NCBI RefSeq assembly: GCF_008831285.2
Contig: NC_045140.1
Span: 26,678,131-26,742,130 of the forward strand
Source of the DNA: Nymphaea colorata
Taxonomy: Eukaryota; Streptophyta; Magnoliopsida; Nymphaeales; Nymphaeaceae
Length of the DNA stretch: 64,000 nucleotides
Direction of reading: 5' to 3'
The position numbers and the translations under genes are program-made. The notes beneath the pieces are model-generated. The model searched no databases and was not told the origin of the DNA. It was given only the letters and a program-made list of their open reading frames with translations. Each line of letters starts with the position of its first letter. Within the stretch, counting starts at the first letter, position 1. Below, one piece after another: positions 36,241-61,625 of this stretch.

Positions 36241-37206
36241 TGTGAACCGGTAAATGGACCCGTGTTTGCTGATAGGCATTGTATTAATAGCACTACTGTA
36301 CCAATGTTTTCAGTGCATGCTGATACGAGCCAATCCATGTGGACCGATACGGCATACAATTTGGGTTTCGTACAGGTTCCGAACCATGTTTACATGAAGG
36401 AAATTGCAACTACCTCCTCGAGAAGGAAGATGACAAAACAAAAGAAAATTTAAAAAGTTGAGAGTACTTTTTTTCACGCCTAACTTTTATGCTTATTCTA
36501 GAGTTTTGTTCTCCCATTCATCTGAATTTTTGGGACGGACCCCCAACTAACTGATTTTAGATAATTCTAATCCTGCAATTCCGTCACCCAAATGCAGCAT
36601 GATTTTTTTTCTACCAAATTTAACATTCAAATGCAGCCTGAATTTTTCTCCCAGATTTGACATGCATATTTTGATGAAACCTGTTTACGGTGGGCTTGAT
36701 CCCAAAAATTTGTATCCTGGATGAATGTTATATCACGATTCATCAAACATGTGAATATTTGTTTCGGATTCCGGTCCAATTGGAAATCCAAGATGCTGGC
36801 TTCCATGTTCAGCCACAAAAGAGGAGACCGTGGAAACAAAATCTGTTAAATACAGTGTTTGTTTTCCCCTCCAGAAGGGGATAATCATGGAACTTGCAGC
36901 GAGAACGTAAAAAAGTTTTGACAGAGTCTTGCGGCTCCTGCCTCTTGGAGTTTCTTGGCAAAAAAGGTCATGGCGTTGTATAATTTTACCTTCTCCTAAC
37001 AGCTATAGTTGTTCACTTCACTAGTTTGAGGAAACCCATGAGCAAATAGTCAATATGAACGCGATCCGGAAAAAAGGAAATCCATAATCGACAAAAAGGA
37101 GACGGGTGTTTTTACTGAGAAAAAAGCGCTTGCGTTTGGCTTTAGAGTTGGTAGAGTGACGATCCCAACAATTCCTGTGGACTAGATTCCTTCATGTCAA
37201 TACGAA

Positions 37207-49707
<12,501 letters not shown>

Positions 49708-52011
49708 TAACAAGGAATATTGATTCCTGTAATACTGAGGAATGTCATGCAGCTAGTTGATTTTTAACCTAGCTTTTCAGGCATAGTTTCCACTTTCAAG
49801 GCAGGAGACAAAAGATTGACATCCTTGCTATAGGTTTGGAAACGTTGGAGAAAGATGGTCGGAGTCAGGCCCATTTATTTAGCATGTGAAAAGCGTATCT
49901 CCTTTCACATCAATGGGGTTCATAACATCATAATGTACTAGAGCTATCAATTTTTAACAGGGCAGAACATTTGGTATTGAAGAACAGGGGCGTGGAAGAG
50001 AGAGATGTATAGCTTGTTTCTGTATGACGACTGAACCCATTTATTTAGTGTTTAAAGTCGGATGTACATATACATGTCATACCAATTGTACTTTTCTCAG
50101 AACCCAAGGGAGTTGTTTGTCATTCCTTGCATTTAAGACATCGTGTATGGACTGTTGACATGCATTGACATGAACATATGCTGCTTCTTGTGAGAAAATA
50201 AATCTATAAATTCAAAAACCTATGTGTCTCTCCAACTAAGCGCTACTTCAAGAATATTCAAATCTTGCTAAAAGGTGCTAAATAGACTTAGTTTTCTTGG
50301 TCTTAAAACTAAATAATATCCACAGAATCAACTATATTTTTTTAAATTAGCTGGCCGGAAGTGCAGAACCTTTTTTTGCCGCATCAGTATTTCCCATCAT
50401 TTTAATCTGAAACAAGTAGGTGTTGTAAGCTCATCAGCCTTTGGGTTGATACAGGCATGGGGTTCTATGCCTCCAACGGGTTGTAAAAGCCCCTCGAGGG
50501 CGCGTGTGAATAGCACGGATGTTACTGTAGATCGAGGATCGAAGTCCTCAATCTGCAGTTTCATCCGCACTCTTTCTGTGTCCACGGTTTCCTCACATTG
50601 TTAAAGGAAAAATAATTGGTAGAAGTGCAATTCCGTCAGCCAGTCACGGAGAAAGAAAATGTGCAGCAGAGGTGCAATTCGAGCACAAAACTAAATGAAC
50701 CATGAACACGGTGCTCTATGTTTTTGCCATTTTTCCCCCCAAAATGTAAGATCATCAATATAATATTCATAAACAGAGGCTGCACTCGAGAGCCAGGTTA
50801 TGCATCAAGAATAAACGAGCTTAAGAGCTTTCAATTTTTCTGCACGTGTAATTTGCTGGGGTTAGTTGTTCATAGATCTTTGACCTGAGTTCCGCCTATG
50901 CTGGGACCTTGAGGCTTGTCTCCAGGTAGCCCATAGCCGCTCATGTTTACTTGTAGCTATATCCTACTGACCAAGTCAAGTTTGGTTTCTTTCGTTGGTC
51001 TAAAAGGTCGTTTAGCAGCAGGAACATTATGTGAGTGTTTCATTTAGTCAAATTCATTAGTTTTAACCTTCTATAAATTTAACTACATCCTCAATCTTTC
51101 AGAAATATTTATGAAACATTTACATAGCATTTTTGCTGCCAAATGACCTATAAATAGTATAAGTAATACGTGTGCACTCACACAGAAAAGAACAAAATGC
51201 GTGTCATTGTGGCATGTCATTTTATCCTCACTAGTGACATGGGTTGTACAAGTTGGACAACACCACACGGATAACTTCGTTGCATGAAGCAATTGTGGTA
51301 AAACTACAAGTTTATTTAAGTAACAAAAATGCATTTTGCCATATCAAATATAAATCCACACTAATCAAATAATCAAAAGGGGACTTTTTTTATCCTGATC
51401 TTTCTCGTACGGACTTCCTATCTTTCTCATTCCAAAGAACTTAGTGCAACTTATGAGATTGTTGGGTAGTTAGAGGGTTTGTCATCGTTGAATCCTAGAA
51501 GCATTGGGCTTTTGGGGGCAAGTTGTCTCTCTCTCTCTCTCTCTCTCTATATTAGATTTCATGATGCATTTATTTGTAAAAATTATTTCCTGTAAAAGTT
51601 TATCGGTGTATAGAGTTGCATATTTTTGTTTTACAGATAGATAGACTCGAAATATTTTTAAAATTTAAAAAATAACAAAAATAAAAGTGATATCTAGTAT
51701 GGATACCATTATTTACATGAGGGTGGCCTGCCCTCAGCCACCTCAGATCGGGAAAAAGATCCTCTCCACGGAAGCCGCAACAACAGAAGCCACGGATTCT
51801 CTATCCGTGGACCTCCAATCTCCGCGCTGCCACGTGAGATCAACCCAGATATCCTGGGCCCCCAACTGAACTCGCAGCCACTCGACTAGATTTCCGGGAA
51901 TCCGGCGTCCTTCCCTCCCCTCACAATAGAAGAGAAGGGAGGAGAAGGCGAGAGAGCAGGCTGCTCCAGAACGGTGGGGAAAAGGAGAACAAAGAGAAGA
52001 GAGAGAGATCA
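49708..52011. other. ARP8 3' UTR and intergenic region before LHCA3
   Basis: The first few hundred bases are ARP8 3' UTR; an AATAAA at about 50,198 may be its polyadenylation signal. Then come AT-rich spacer, an odd GC-richer patch at 50,440-50,590 (no family recognised), a (CT)n run at 51,521-51,548 and the LHCA3 promoter. No other gene is seen. Confidence 0.4.
51810..51990 (+). promoter_or_regulatory. LHCA3 promoter elements: G-box and CCAAT-like box
   Basis: A perfect G-box CACGTG (51831-51836, in TGCCACGTGAGA) and CCAAT (about 51,814) lie 180-200 bp before the ATG at 52012. G-boxes bind bZIP/PIF factors and are frequent in light-regulated LHC promoters. The leader just before the ATG is purine-rich. 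A TATA box is not clear. Confidence 0.5.
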
Positions 52012-53105
52012 ATGGCTTCTGCTCATGCTCTGCTGTCATCCCCTTTGTCCTCCACGTCGGTGGAGGCCGCCGGGAGGCAGGCCCTAGCGGGGCGCCCGCT
52101 TCCGTCTTCCACCACCTCCTCTCGGTCCCTTCTCCAGCCATTCACGACCAGAAGATCCTCCTCCTTCGTCGTCAAGGCAACTTCCACACCACCCGTCAAG
52201 GTAAACCAAAAACTTTTCTTTGTCTCCCGATCAGAAAGAGAGCACCTCACTTTCGTCTCGTTGGCAATTCATCTACCCTTTTTGTTTTTGTTTGTTTTCT
52301 TGCTTCCAGCAAGGCGCAGACAGACAACTCTGGTTTGCTTCCAAGCAGAGCCTCTCTTACTTGGATGGCAGGTAATCAATCTCCCGTCTGCCTTGCAATT
52401 TCAACGAAAATACGCAAATCGTGACGTTGGTCGGTAAAATTTTTCTGCTTGTTTTTCCCTGGGTTGCCTCGGGAAAAAACAAACAACAGTCTACCAGGAG
52501 ACTTCGGGTTCGACCCACTGGGGCTGTCGGACCCAGAAGGCACGGGTGGGTTCATCGAGCCGCGGTGGTTGGCATACGGAGAGATCATCAACGGTCGGTT
52601 CGCGATGCTCGGAGCGGCGGGGGCGATCGCGCCGGAGATCCTTGGGAAGCTGGGCCTGATTCCGCCGGAGACCGCCCTGCCGTGGTTCCAGACCGGCGTC
52701 ATCCCGCCGGCTGGGACCTACAGTTACTGGGCTGACCCCTACACGCTGTTCGTGTTCGAGATGGCGCTGATGGGGTTCGCGGAGCACAGGAGGTTCCAGG
52801 ACTGGGCGAACCCAGGGTCGATGGGGAAGCAGTACTTCTTGGGGCTGGAGAAGGGGCTGGGTGGGTCGGGCGATCCGGCGTACCCCGGCGGGCCCTTCTT
52901 CAACCCGCTGGGATTCGGAAGGGATGAGAAGTCGATGAAGGAGCTGAAGCTGAAGGAGGTGAAGAACGGGAGGCTGGCAATGCTGGCGATACTGGGCTAC
53001 TTCATCCAGGGGCTGGTCACCGGCGTTGGGCCGTTCCAGAACCTGCTGGATCACTTGGCCGACCCCGTGAACAACAACATCCTCACCAGCCTCAAGTTCC
53101 ATTAA
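52012..53105 (+). CDS. LHCA3: Photosystem I chlorophyll a/b-binding protein 3 (Lhca3), chloroplast precursor, three exons
   Basis: Lhca3 is one of the four main antenna proteins of the photosystem I belt (LHCI) and carries red-shifted chlorophylls. Exons 52012-52200, 52310-52371 and 52490-53105 join in frame to 288 aa. Residues 1 to about 55 are a serine-rich transit peptide ([12 protein letters not shown]). The mature protein starts around [20 protein letters not shown] and continues [20 protein letters not shown]. Helix [16 protein letters not shown], has Asn where most LHC proteins have His. That residue is the known ligand change linked to red chlorophylls in Lhca3 and Lhca4. Then come helix C ([16 protein letters not shown]), helix A ([19 protein letters not shown]) and the C-terminus ([20 protein letters not shown]). 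All parts match the family; identity is secure. Confidence 0.97.
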
Positions 53106-53329
53106 CCAAATTGGTTGCTCTCCCAATCTCTTTCCACGGCCTCCTCTTCTGCATTCATCTTCCTTCCTTTTGTAAACATTGTGGCCACGACCGCTTGAAT
53201 GTAGTTCTCTACTTTTTCCCAGAAAATATCATGCACATTACCCTCCCCGATCACTTGGTTGTAGTTTTCTGCTTCTGTTGCTTTATCATTTATATGACTG
53301 CATTGTTCATATGAGTTGCAAACTTTAGT

Positions 53330-53447
53330 AAGAGCGACACTTCAGTTAAAAGATGTATGAGAGGTCCACTGTAAATCAAACTACAACTTTGAAAGTATAA
53401 GGATATGGTCTGGAAGATTTTAATGCTAAAGGCAGCTTCTCCTTAAA
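53330..53447 (+). repeat. SINE-like repeat, copy D (3' half)
   Basis: GAGCGACACTTCAGTTAAAAG, read in parts, then AGAGGTCCACTG, AAGGATATGG and AAAGGCAGCTTCTCCTTAA correspond to the body and end of copies A and B. The tRNA-like head is missing. Confidence 0.35.
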
Positions 53448-54094
53448 AAAACAAAACCGTGTTGAATGGGTTATGGGAGCTGGATTCAGGTTGTTGGTAG
53501 TAACCTGCTCTAAAGCCAAACCTTTTTTTTTTTTTTTAAATCGCGGACTATGGGTGATCGAGGCAACTAGCCTCTTATCCACCTCAGTTTTGCTTTGAAA
53601 ACACACTCTAAATGTGTGCACTTGTTGAAGAACAAGTATTCATTCTCTTCATATGCATGAAGCTGCTAGACAAAGAAATCGTTCCGAGACACAAGAAGTA
53701 ATTCACTAGCCCTACTTAAAACTATGTTCGGTCTACATTTCTGTTCATTAAATCACCATTTAATAAACAAATACACTTTGAATTACATGGTAGAAAAAAA
53801 AAGATTAATAAGGACGAATGATAGTATCTCTTCCATGTTATGGATGGATAAATATCAAATTTCAGGTGAGCAGGAGAGACCCATTGTCCAACAAGGAGCC
53901 GAGGATTCTACCCACCCCCTTGTCCCCTTTATAGACCGTTTGACAACAATAACATATTATCATTATCTTATGAATTTGTTTCGAAAATGAAACAGATTAA
54001 TGACACCCTATAACACAAGAGAGTAAGTTTTGTACGCGGTTCCGTGTATATAATGAGTGTATGTCAAATGTGGACCATATTCATATTTACTTTT

Positions 54095-54410
54095 ATGTTC
54101 AAACATTGCATATACATGAGATATCAAATATGTATGAAATAACAAATAAGTACGAGATAATGTGCATAAAATTTCAAAAGATTTATGAGATAATGTGATA
54201 ACAGATGGATGAATAGAATAACACTAAACATAAGTACCAGATAATATTTATAAGATAACAAAAGATTTATGAGATAATGACATAACGAACAGATATATAA
54301 GATAATATTTATAAGATAATAAAATACTTATGAGATAGTGAGATAACAGACAAATGTATGAAATAACACTAAACGAAAGTATGAGATAATGTGATAACAC
54401 TATGAGCATG
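54095..54410. repeat. Degenerate tandem repeats built on (T/G)AGATAAT and GATAACA
   Basis: Words such as TATGAGATAATGTGATAACA, ATTTATAAGATAA and TGAATAGAATAACACTAAAC recur in order, giving overlapping higher-order copies of roughly 90-190 bp. The region is very AT-rich and has no coding signal. Confidence 0.55.
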
Positions 54411-57212
54411 ACAAAAAACGAAAAAGCATTTTTACTGCTGAGAGAGATATATTGGTCATAACGATATGTATATATGGACTGACAAATTTTATCTTGATCG
54501 AATTTTCAAATCTTCTTTTTGTTGTTTTTTTTTTGTCTCTACAAAAAGTTTTTTTTTATTAATCATGAGTATTTTTTATCATTATTAAAATGATGCATGA
54601 AATTTCTTACACAGGGACGGTGTATATAACCAGCTTCGACAACACACTACTTCATGAAGCTACCTCATTTGTTGGGATAAATTTATTGGATGGTAATAAT
54701 GTGTTATTATTGCGAAATGTCCCCTTAAGGTGGAGGGCATGCTTTTGGTGTTTTCGACTACCAACACAAGAGGTTGACACTCCTAACACTTAAAATGTAA
54801 ACTGACCACTTACCAGCCCCTACCAAGCCATTGTATCAACCTCTCGAGGACAAATAAATACCAAACTGATTTGTAACAATTCGACCCTATTATACACAAA
54901 GATCAGACATTATAACCTCGAAGATTTGGAATTTTAATCCAAGTTAAACTTCAAGTCATAATTCAAATCCAAATCTAAATTTGGTTAAAGATGTGATGAA
55001 ATCATATATGAGAAATAGTGAATTCTTCTCAAAGTCCAAATTGGTCCTTGTAAAGGCATTACACAACACATAGAGAGCTCGAGCATAGATCAACCCAAAG
55101 AGAGGTGTCGAGTACTTCGGTTCGAACATTAAACTCAGCGGTTGAGTGCTCAGTGACAAAAATGTTCTTCTTTGGAACGATTAAAATGCACACTAAGTTT
55201 TAAAAGGTTATCTCCATAATGGGCTCGCAACCATTGCACGAATAGTTTCATTTTTTGCCACACTTCATAAACGTGAAATATAAAGAAATGGGAAAAGTAA
55301 AAAAACAAGGAGTGAAACAATCATCCTATGGCTATGGATATTGATATTGGGAGACTGAAAAGATTGTTTCAATGTACACTTTTATATATGCTGAATGGAA
55401 TTCAAAGTATAAAAAGAAGCCTCATCAAATAGAGGATTTTTCTTTCCTGATACTACAAGTAGTAATATACCTTTGATTGTAAAATATCAATTACTTGTTA
55501 AACCATATGAATCACATGAAAGCAGGATACTTCAAGTTTGGAGCCAACGAGTTTCACAAAATTTCTCCATGAAAAACAAAAACTGTGAGCGAAAGGCACA
55601 ACCGAATCAAATCTGATTCATGAATAAGAATTCTTGTGAAAATACAAGATTTCCTATTAGAAGAAAAAGTCCGAAGGAGATAATGCATTGTACGACCTTC
55701 GTCGCCGACGATCGAACGCCCCTGATTACTTGGCCTTCTGATCCTCTCTCCTCGCTCTGCTTCTTTCGTCTTTAATTCTAGGCACGCTACTGCCTTGTAC
55801 ATGTGTACGGACGCAATAAAGATGTCGGGATTTCCTTCACTCGGCAACGGTAAAAAGGTGAGATGAAAAAACATATAGAAGAGAAAGAGGGAAGAGCTGA
55901 TGGAATCAAACATGGGGACAACTAAGCTGCCTAAATCTGCATCTTTTTTAAACTTCAAAGTGGACAGCGTAGGACCTACATGATCACCGATTGTTTCACT
56001 GTCGGCCCTGGCGATCTGCAGTCCACACACGGCTATCCATAAAAGTTATGAGCATTCCATGGGAACCACTAAGCAGCCATGAATTCTCCATCTTAAACCG
56101 TTCAATTTTTCAATGAACGGCTAAAGGATTCTTAATCCTATGCCGGCGTCTCTCCAGCCTCGAAGGCGATGCGTTTCATGGCCGCCTCACCAGCTAATAA
56201 GGCTGGCACTTGGCGGTGCTTCCTCCCCTTCTGCCACCATTACTCCACCCCCATCGCCGGCGGACCACCCCAGGACGCCGATGGCTCTCGCCGGCGGCCG
56301 GCGCAAGGGTGCTATGCATGGATTTTAATTGGTATTTACATCACTTGCCTCGGTCCTTAATGTCATCAATGATAATGCTCTTGATGCATGTTATCTTTAA
56401 AAGTTAGAAAGAGGATGCTCCAAAAATTTAATTCTGTTTCACAACGTGTTCGGGTAAATTATCATCAGTAACTGGTGAAAGTTACTGGAGCCAAAAAATT
56501 TGTACGTCAAATTTTTACACGATTCAAGAGACAACCAGCCCTGGCTTGACAAGTTAAATCAGTGCAGACGGGTAGTGATTCCAACTGCTACCAAAATTAT
56601 GACCTTGCTCAGCTCCTTTCTCCAAATAAATATCCAACACTGTATGAATTAAGTTGGTAGCTTCATGGTTGAGTTTAATGAGCTTCTCATGCTACTTGGA
56701 GTATGAGATTTGCATGCAATTGAAATGGCGTACAAGAAAGAACTCGAAAGCTGCTGTACTGGGGCTACAGAAGATTAAAAGAAGTCGATTTATAGTTTGA
56801 TATTGGAGAGTACGGGTCTCGAAATATTGAAGTATGGTGGCAGGGGTACCAGTTCTGCCTAAGCCCTGGTCTGCAGAGCAGGAAAAGCGAAAGGAAACAA
56901 AGCTCAAAATGATAGCCATTGTTGGTGCCATTACTTCATTACGAAGGATGGGTCCCTTCAGTTCAATAGTGAAACGACTGTTCATGTGGTAGGCCATCTA
57001 TGGTCTTAGACCCTCAGTTATTATACTCATGGGATTTGAAATATCCTCATGTCTTAGATCGTAGTTAATCAACTGATTGAGATGTAAAGTAACTAGAGAC
57101 ACTGTTAATACCATGTTGATCTTTTTATAATCCAAGTATGAGTAAAGAATGAGATTAGTTCTGAACATTAAAATAACTTCCTTCGTTGATGCAAACTAAT
57201 GAAAACTATTAG

Positions 57213-57436
57213 GTTGCGTTTGGACGATAACCTGAACAGAAATAGATTTTTTTGTGGAAACTAAGTTTTGTAACATTTTTTTTTACTAGTTTCTGAAATC
57301 TTCTTTATATATTTGGGTGACAAGGCAAAAGCAACATTTTCTATGAAAAACCTGGATGTACAGGTTATTCGTGCCCTTTTGACAATGCGTAAAAACTAGG
57401 TTTTTCATAAATCCAATTTCGATTGTCCCCCAAACA
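57213..57436. mobile_element. MITE-like element
   Basis: The ends GGTTGCGTTTGGAC and, in reverse complement, GGCGTGTTTGGGGG face each other about 224 bp apart around an AT-rich core. Similar partial sequence is near 2,850-2,960 and 6,680-7,060. The target duplication is unclear. Confidence 0.35.
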
Positions 57437-57711
57437 CGCCTTTAACGGCCTTTGAAGAGTATGTTAAGGCTGTCATTAAACAAACCGTCAAAAGTTTTTG
57501 AAAGTGTTAGGCTTGTCACCCTAGAAGACACATAACCTTCTCAAGAAACCTTTGCTTAGACAAAAAATTTTCTCATTACTTAGGCCTCGTGCTAAAAAAT
57601 GCACACTCTACATACTAAACTTAAACATTAATTAACTTGAACAAGGGTACATGGGGACAAGAAATTAGACACGAAAAGTTGTCTGTCACATATTTTAAAG
57701 AATTATAAAAT

Positions 57712-57744
<33 letters not shown>

Positions 57745-59269
57745 CACACACACTAAAAGATATGATGAGGTCCTCAATTGTTAATAAATTTATAAAGGTA
57801 CCAACTGTCTGGGGTGGTAAATAAAAAAAAGATGTAAAAGATATCGGATTGTAGACCCTGAATCAAATCGTGGCTGACACTCTCCGGCCTGATGAACAAT
57901 TCCTCTGCATTGCCCTCAAAAGTCTCGGTGGCTGGGGCTCACCCATTTCTTCAAAAACCGGTAGGCGCCCACCTAGCTGGAGCTTGGCATATACCTAAAC
58001 GTACACAAAAGAGAGGGAATATAGATTTATCGCTCTTTTTATGTGGGATATTTTCAAAAGCTGCCTCTGATCATAATCTGAATGTGACTGAAAATTCTGA
58101 TATATATTCACGAGATCTTATCAGACATCTGATGGCCGTAAAATGCCTATATTCTCTGTGGGGCTACCTTCGGCCACCGTGAACTGTGAACTCATATCAT
58201 AGGCTTTTGCAACGGCCACTTGCTCTTTTTAATGTGTATCCTGCCACGATTTGGGATTGACTGAAATATTTTAAAGATATATAAGCGAGAAAAGTGGGAA
58301 TTCATTTGGGCATATAGCTTCTTCGATGTTATCAAAGCCATGGAAAGAATTTCAGAAAAAGAAAAGAAGACGTGACAGCAAATTGTGGGCATGTTTGAGG
58401 ATTTGAATGACACTTCATTGATAGCAGGTACATTAAAAAGTTGCTGTGGACGGTGAGCTTAAAAGATTGACACGCCCAACATTGAAATAAAAGCATGTAA
58501 ACAATTATTTAGCCAACAGACTTCACTACCATCGAGTACAAAATCTATAAGAAGACAGAAACATGATGATACAGCTTTCAATGAGATTAAGAGGTACGTG
58601 GATCGATCGCAGGACCTTGGTATATAGTTTGCGATTTATAAGAGAATCTTTCTTTCTTTTTCTTATTTTGTTTTTTGGTGGTGGGACATTATTTATCTTG
58701 AGAAAAGGTATTGACCACAAACTTAGCTTTCGACCTACCTCAACAGATAAGAACGTATCAACCTTTTGTATCAGCCGCTTTGAAATTCAAGTACGTCTGA
58801 AATACCAATGGGAATTCAATATACTTGAAGAACGAATGAAGATAAAAGTTTGTGGCCGTCTCTTCAACGCTAATTAATTTCCTTTTCCTTTTGAAAGAAC
58901 ATTACTACGATCTTTGTAGATGTAAGAACAATACATTAACAAGGTATGGAAGAGACTCTTAGATCTTGAACCATGAGATGGATGTCTTTTCTTCCTCGTA
59001 TTTTTCAATATACAGGAAGGGCATTCGTGCTGAATGATTGTTCAGCATTATTAAAAGAAAGATCATGTCAGCCAAAGCAGAAACTAATTAGTTTATTTTC
59101 TCTCGATAAGGATCTAAGTGAATGGGGAAGCTTAATATGGCATATACTTGTTGTTTATAGTAATTTTAAAACCTGAAGCTAGCAGAAGTCAGGGTGTCGA
59201 CCATTGGATATCGTGATCCAATGGTCCAAAATAAGTTAACGGGTTCCCACCACCGTCATTATAGATCAA

Positions 59270-59523
59270 TGATCTACCAAAATCCTATTCTCAATGTGCT
59301 CTGTCATTATGTTGTCCTGGTACCCGACACCATCGTTCGCCCATGTAAAGCAAAGATGGCCATATACACAATAAAGAGATACTGATGGCATGGACGCGAT
59401 TAAGGCTTGAAACAGTTATGGATCGAGCATTCAAACTTTGGCAGAGTTTATTGATGATAACCATGGACAGAAGGGCTGAGATCTCAGAGAGTACATTCAG
59501 AATAGGATTTGGTAGATCACATG
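59270..59523. repeat. 254-bp element with about 30-bp terminal inverted repeats
   Basis: The left end TGATCTACCAAAATCCTATT, continuing CTCAATGTGCTCT, matches the reverse complement of the right end (TGATCTACCAAATCCTATTC, continuing TGAATGTACTCT) with two or three differences. No open frame lies between them. It is probably a MITE of unknown superfamily. Confidence 0.6.
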
Positions 59524-61625
59524 TTCTGCCAGAAGAGAAGCGACGCATTTTGATTTTTAAATTGTGAACAGAGACAGAGGGAGAATCTCATCACGCTGTA
59601 CGCAGATCTCGAGAGACGTACATCAGCACTCACGTCGATTCCAGAGTTGCAGAGGGAACTTCTCATGCTGCCCAAAGGAGCAGGAGGAGGAAATGAATGG
59701 TGATGGGCTGGCAACAGTCGGGCCCCACCGCTCTGAAAGTTAGAACCATGACCCTTCTCGTCCGACAATGGACGTGGTCTCTCTCTCTCTCCCTCCCTCT
59801 TTCTCTCCCTCTCTCTTCCAACGCACAGTGGTCTGCAGCACAGTAGAGAGATATAAAGGCAGGAAAGGACGGTACTCTCTCCACCGCATCCTTCGCCCGC
59901 AACGGCTACTTCTTCGTTTTCAAGCCCTCGCGCATCGCCTCATGGCAGCAAGTTCCGGCACTCATCGTTCTTACGTCGGTCTGCAACAAAATACATGCCG
60001 AACGCACGCATGGAGTATATATCACGTAAGTTAGAAGTGCATGGGCCGCAAACAGCATAATTAAGACGTACTTCACGAGCTTCAGTCTTCTTCTTCTTCT
60101 GTTGGAAGGTTCTCGTGCTCCTAAGTTCTGCGGCCAACGACGCCAACTCTTACCGCCTCTGGTGTGTAATCAAAATGTCAGTCTTAACTGTGAACTTTGT
60201 TACAGCACCACTTTCTTGTACATCGACGAACCAAACTTTCCACGTATTATTTTCAGTCCTTTCCTTTCTTTTCACTTCAAATCCTGCTTTGAGCGATCGT
60301 ATCCTCTTTTGTCGTTTGCATTCGACGCGATTAGAATTAGATGGTCCTGTTGTCTGCTTATTGTCAACAGCGTCATCGAAGGCCCGTCAAGTTTTCGTAG
60401 ATCTGATTAGGTAGCTGAAGCGATCAGGAGTACTGCCCATTTCTTTCTGCAGGGGCAAAGTAATACGACACCTCCGCTAGTTTGTAGCCTAAACTTCGAC
60501 GTCCACAAGGAATCGTTGGCACAGAAAATAAACGACGGCTGATGCTCTAGATCCACCTCGGAGGAACTTTTTTAAACATTATGAGCCAAAAATAAAGATT
60601 TGAAGACAAGACATCCATGTGGAGGCTCAAAGCAAATGGCCAATTGGCCATCGATGACGGTAAACAACTGTCTGTCTTTCAGTAACAATGGACATTGCGC
60701 GAGCGGGAAGAAGAGTGATAGACGATGTTAAAGACGACACTGAATCAGGCATGAATTACCCGCCCGTTTTTGTCAAGTATTCTCGTGGTGGTTTCACCAT
60801 ATGATAAGGTGAGGTGGTTGTGGCTTCCCTGGAGCCAGGAAGCAGCCCCATTAAGTGGCCTGCTCCCCAATAGAAAAAGGCAGAAAGGCGAACTGTTTCT
60901 AACAACCAAGAAGATGAGACGAATAGGCAACTGAACATTTGGACATTCCAGAGTTTGGCATTTGGGTGCTCCAATCAAAACGGCAATTTATAAAAAGCAG
61001 CCGGAATCACGACCATGTCACAGCCATCCTTTTCATTTGGCAAGGTTTAATCAACTTAGAATACATGTATATTTTATGTCATCGGAAAAAAATAAACAGC
61101 GGATTAGAAACAGCACCGGAACAACTTGAGACATCATGTATATTGTTTTTGTGCAAAGAAAATAGATTATATGAAAATCAAAGCTAATGGTATCCATCAG
61201 TATCACGAGAAACAAAAGCATTAGAAGCTAAATATCAAAATTATTAAAATTTCATCGTTAAAGAGCTTGTAATTATTTGCTATTGAAAGTTATACATATG
61301 TTGGCAGGCTGAACCTGCAGCCCCGCAGACAGCACCTATACGATGATTTTGTTTTTTTTCTTCTGCTTATATCAAAGAACTCTTTACCTGAGCTGATTTT
61401 ATACTACCTATGGAACAAATAAAAAGAGTCCCAGCAAGATTCTTGTAAGCGAATTACAAGAAAAAGCCAGGCATGCAGGAGTCCGGAAATGCTCGAATCA
61501 TGCATCAGTTCATGATCTGGTGTTCAAGATCGAAGTTGTCCCCATCAAAGCATGATTAGATGAAAGTCGGAAGCTACTTTAACAGCACAACGGACCAGCA
61601 AATGCTTCAGGGCAGGAGAAGCAGA

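Larger units (their letters stand above)
30251..37206. other. Repeat-rich intergenic region between the WD40 gene and ARP8
   Basis: No supportable gene. It holds SINE-like copy C (30,950-31,112), the paired GC-end/AT-core repeats (33,512-33,800 and 35,980-36,240), related GC-rich motifs at 34,895-35,000 and 35,270-35,330, a (TA)n run at 34,054-34,075 and several GCGTTTG/CAAATGCAGC ends typical of MITEs. The many short open frames have no recognisable family. Confidence 0.4.
53106..61625. other. Long intergenic region between LHCA3 and the HAPLESS8-like gene
   Basis: The first few hundred bases are LHCA3 3' UTR. Beyond that I recognise no gene. It holds SINE-like copy D (53,330-53,447), a block of degenerate short repeats (54,095-54,410), a GC-rich patch with open frames of unknown origin (56,140-56,330), a (CA)n(TA)n(CA)n run (57,713-57,752), MITE-like elements (57,213-57,436 and 59,270-59,523) and a CT-rich tract (59,778-59,820). 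The minus-strand open frame 55,554-56,030 (158 codons) matches no family I know, and its coding status is doubtful. Confidence 0.4.

Noticed and set aside
52491-53126. 211-codon minus-strand frame
   Set aside because: Antisense of LHCA3 exon 3; high GC keeps the frame open.
55554-56030. 158-codon minus-strand frame as a gene
   Set aside because: No recognisable domain, splice context or promoter; could be chance. Kept only as a note in the intergenic entry.
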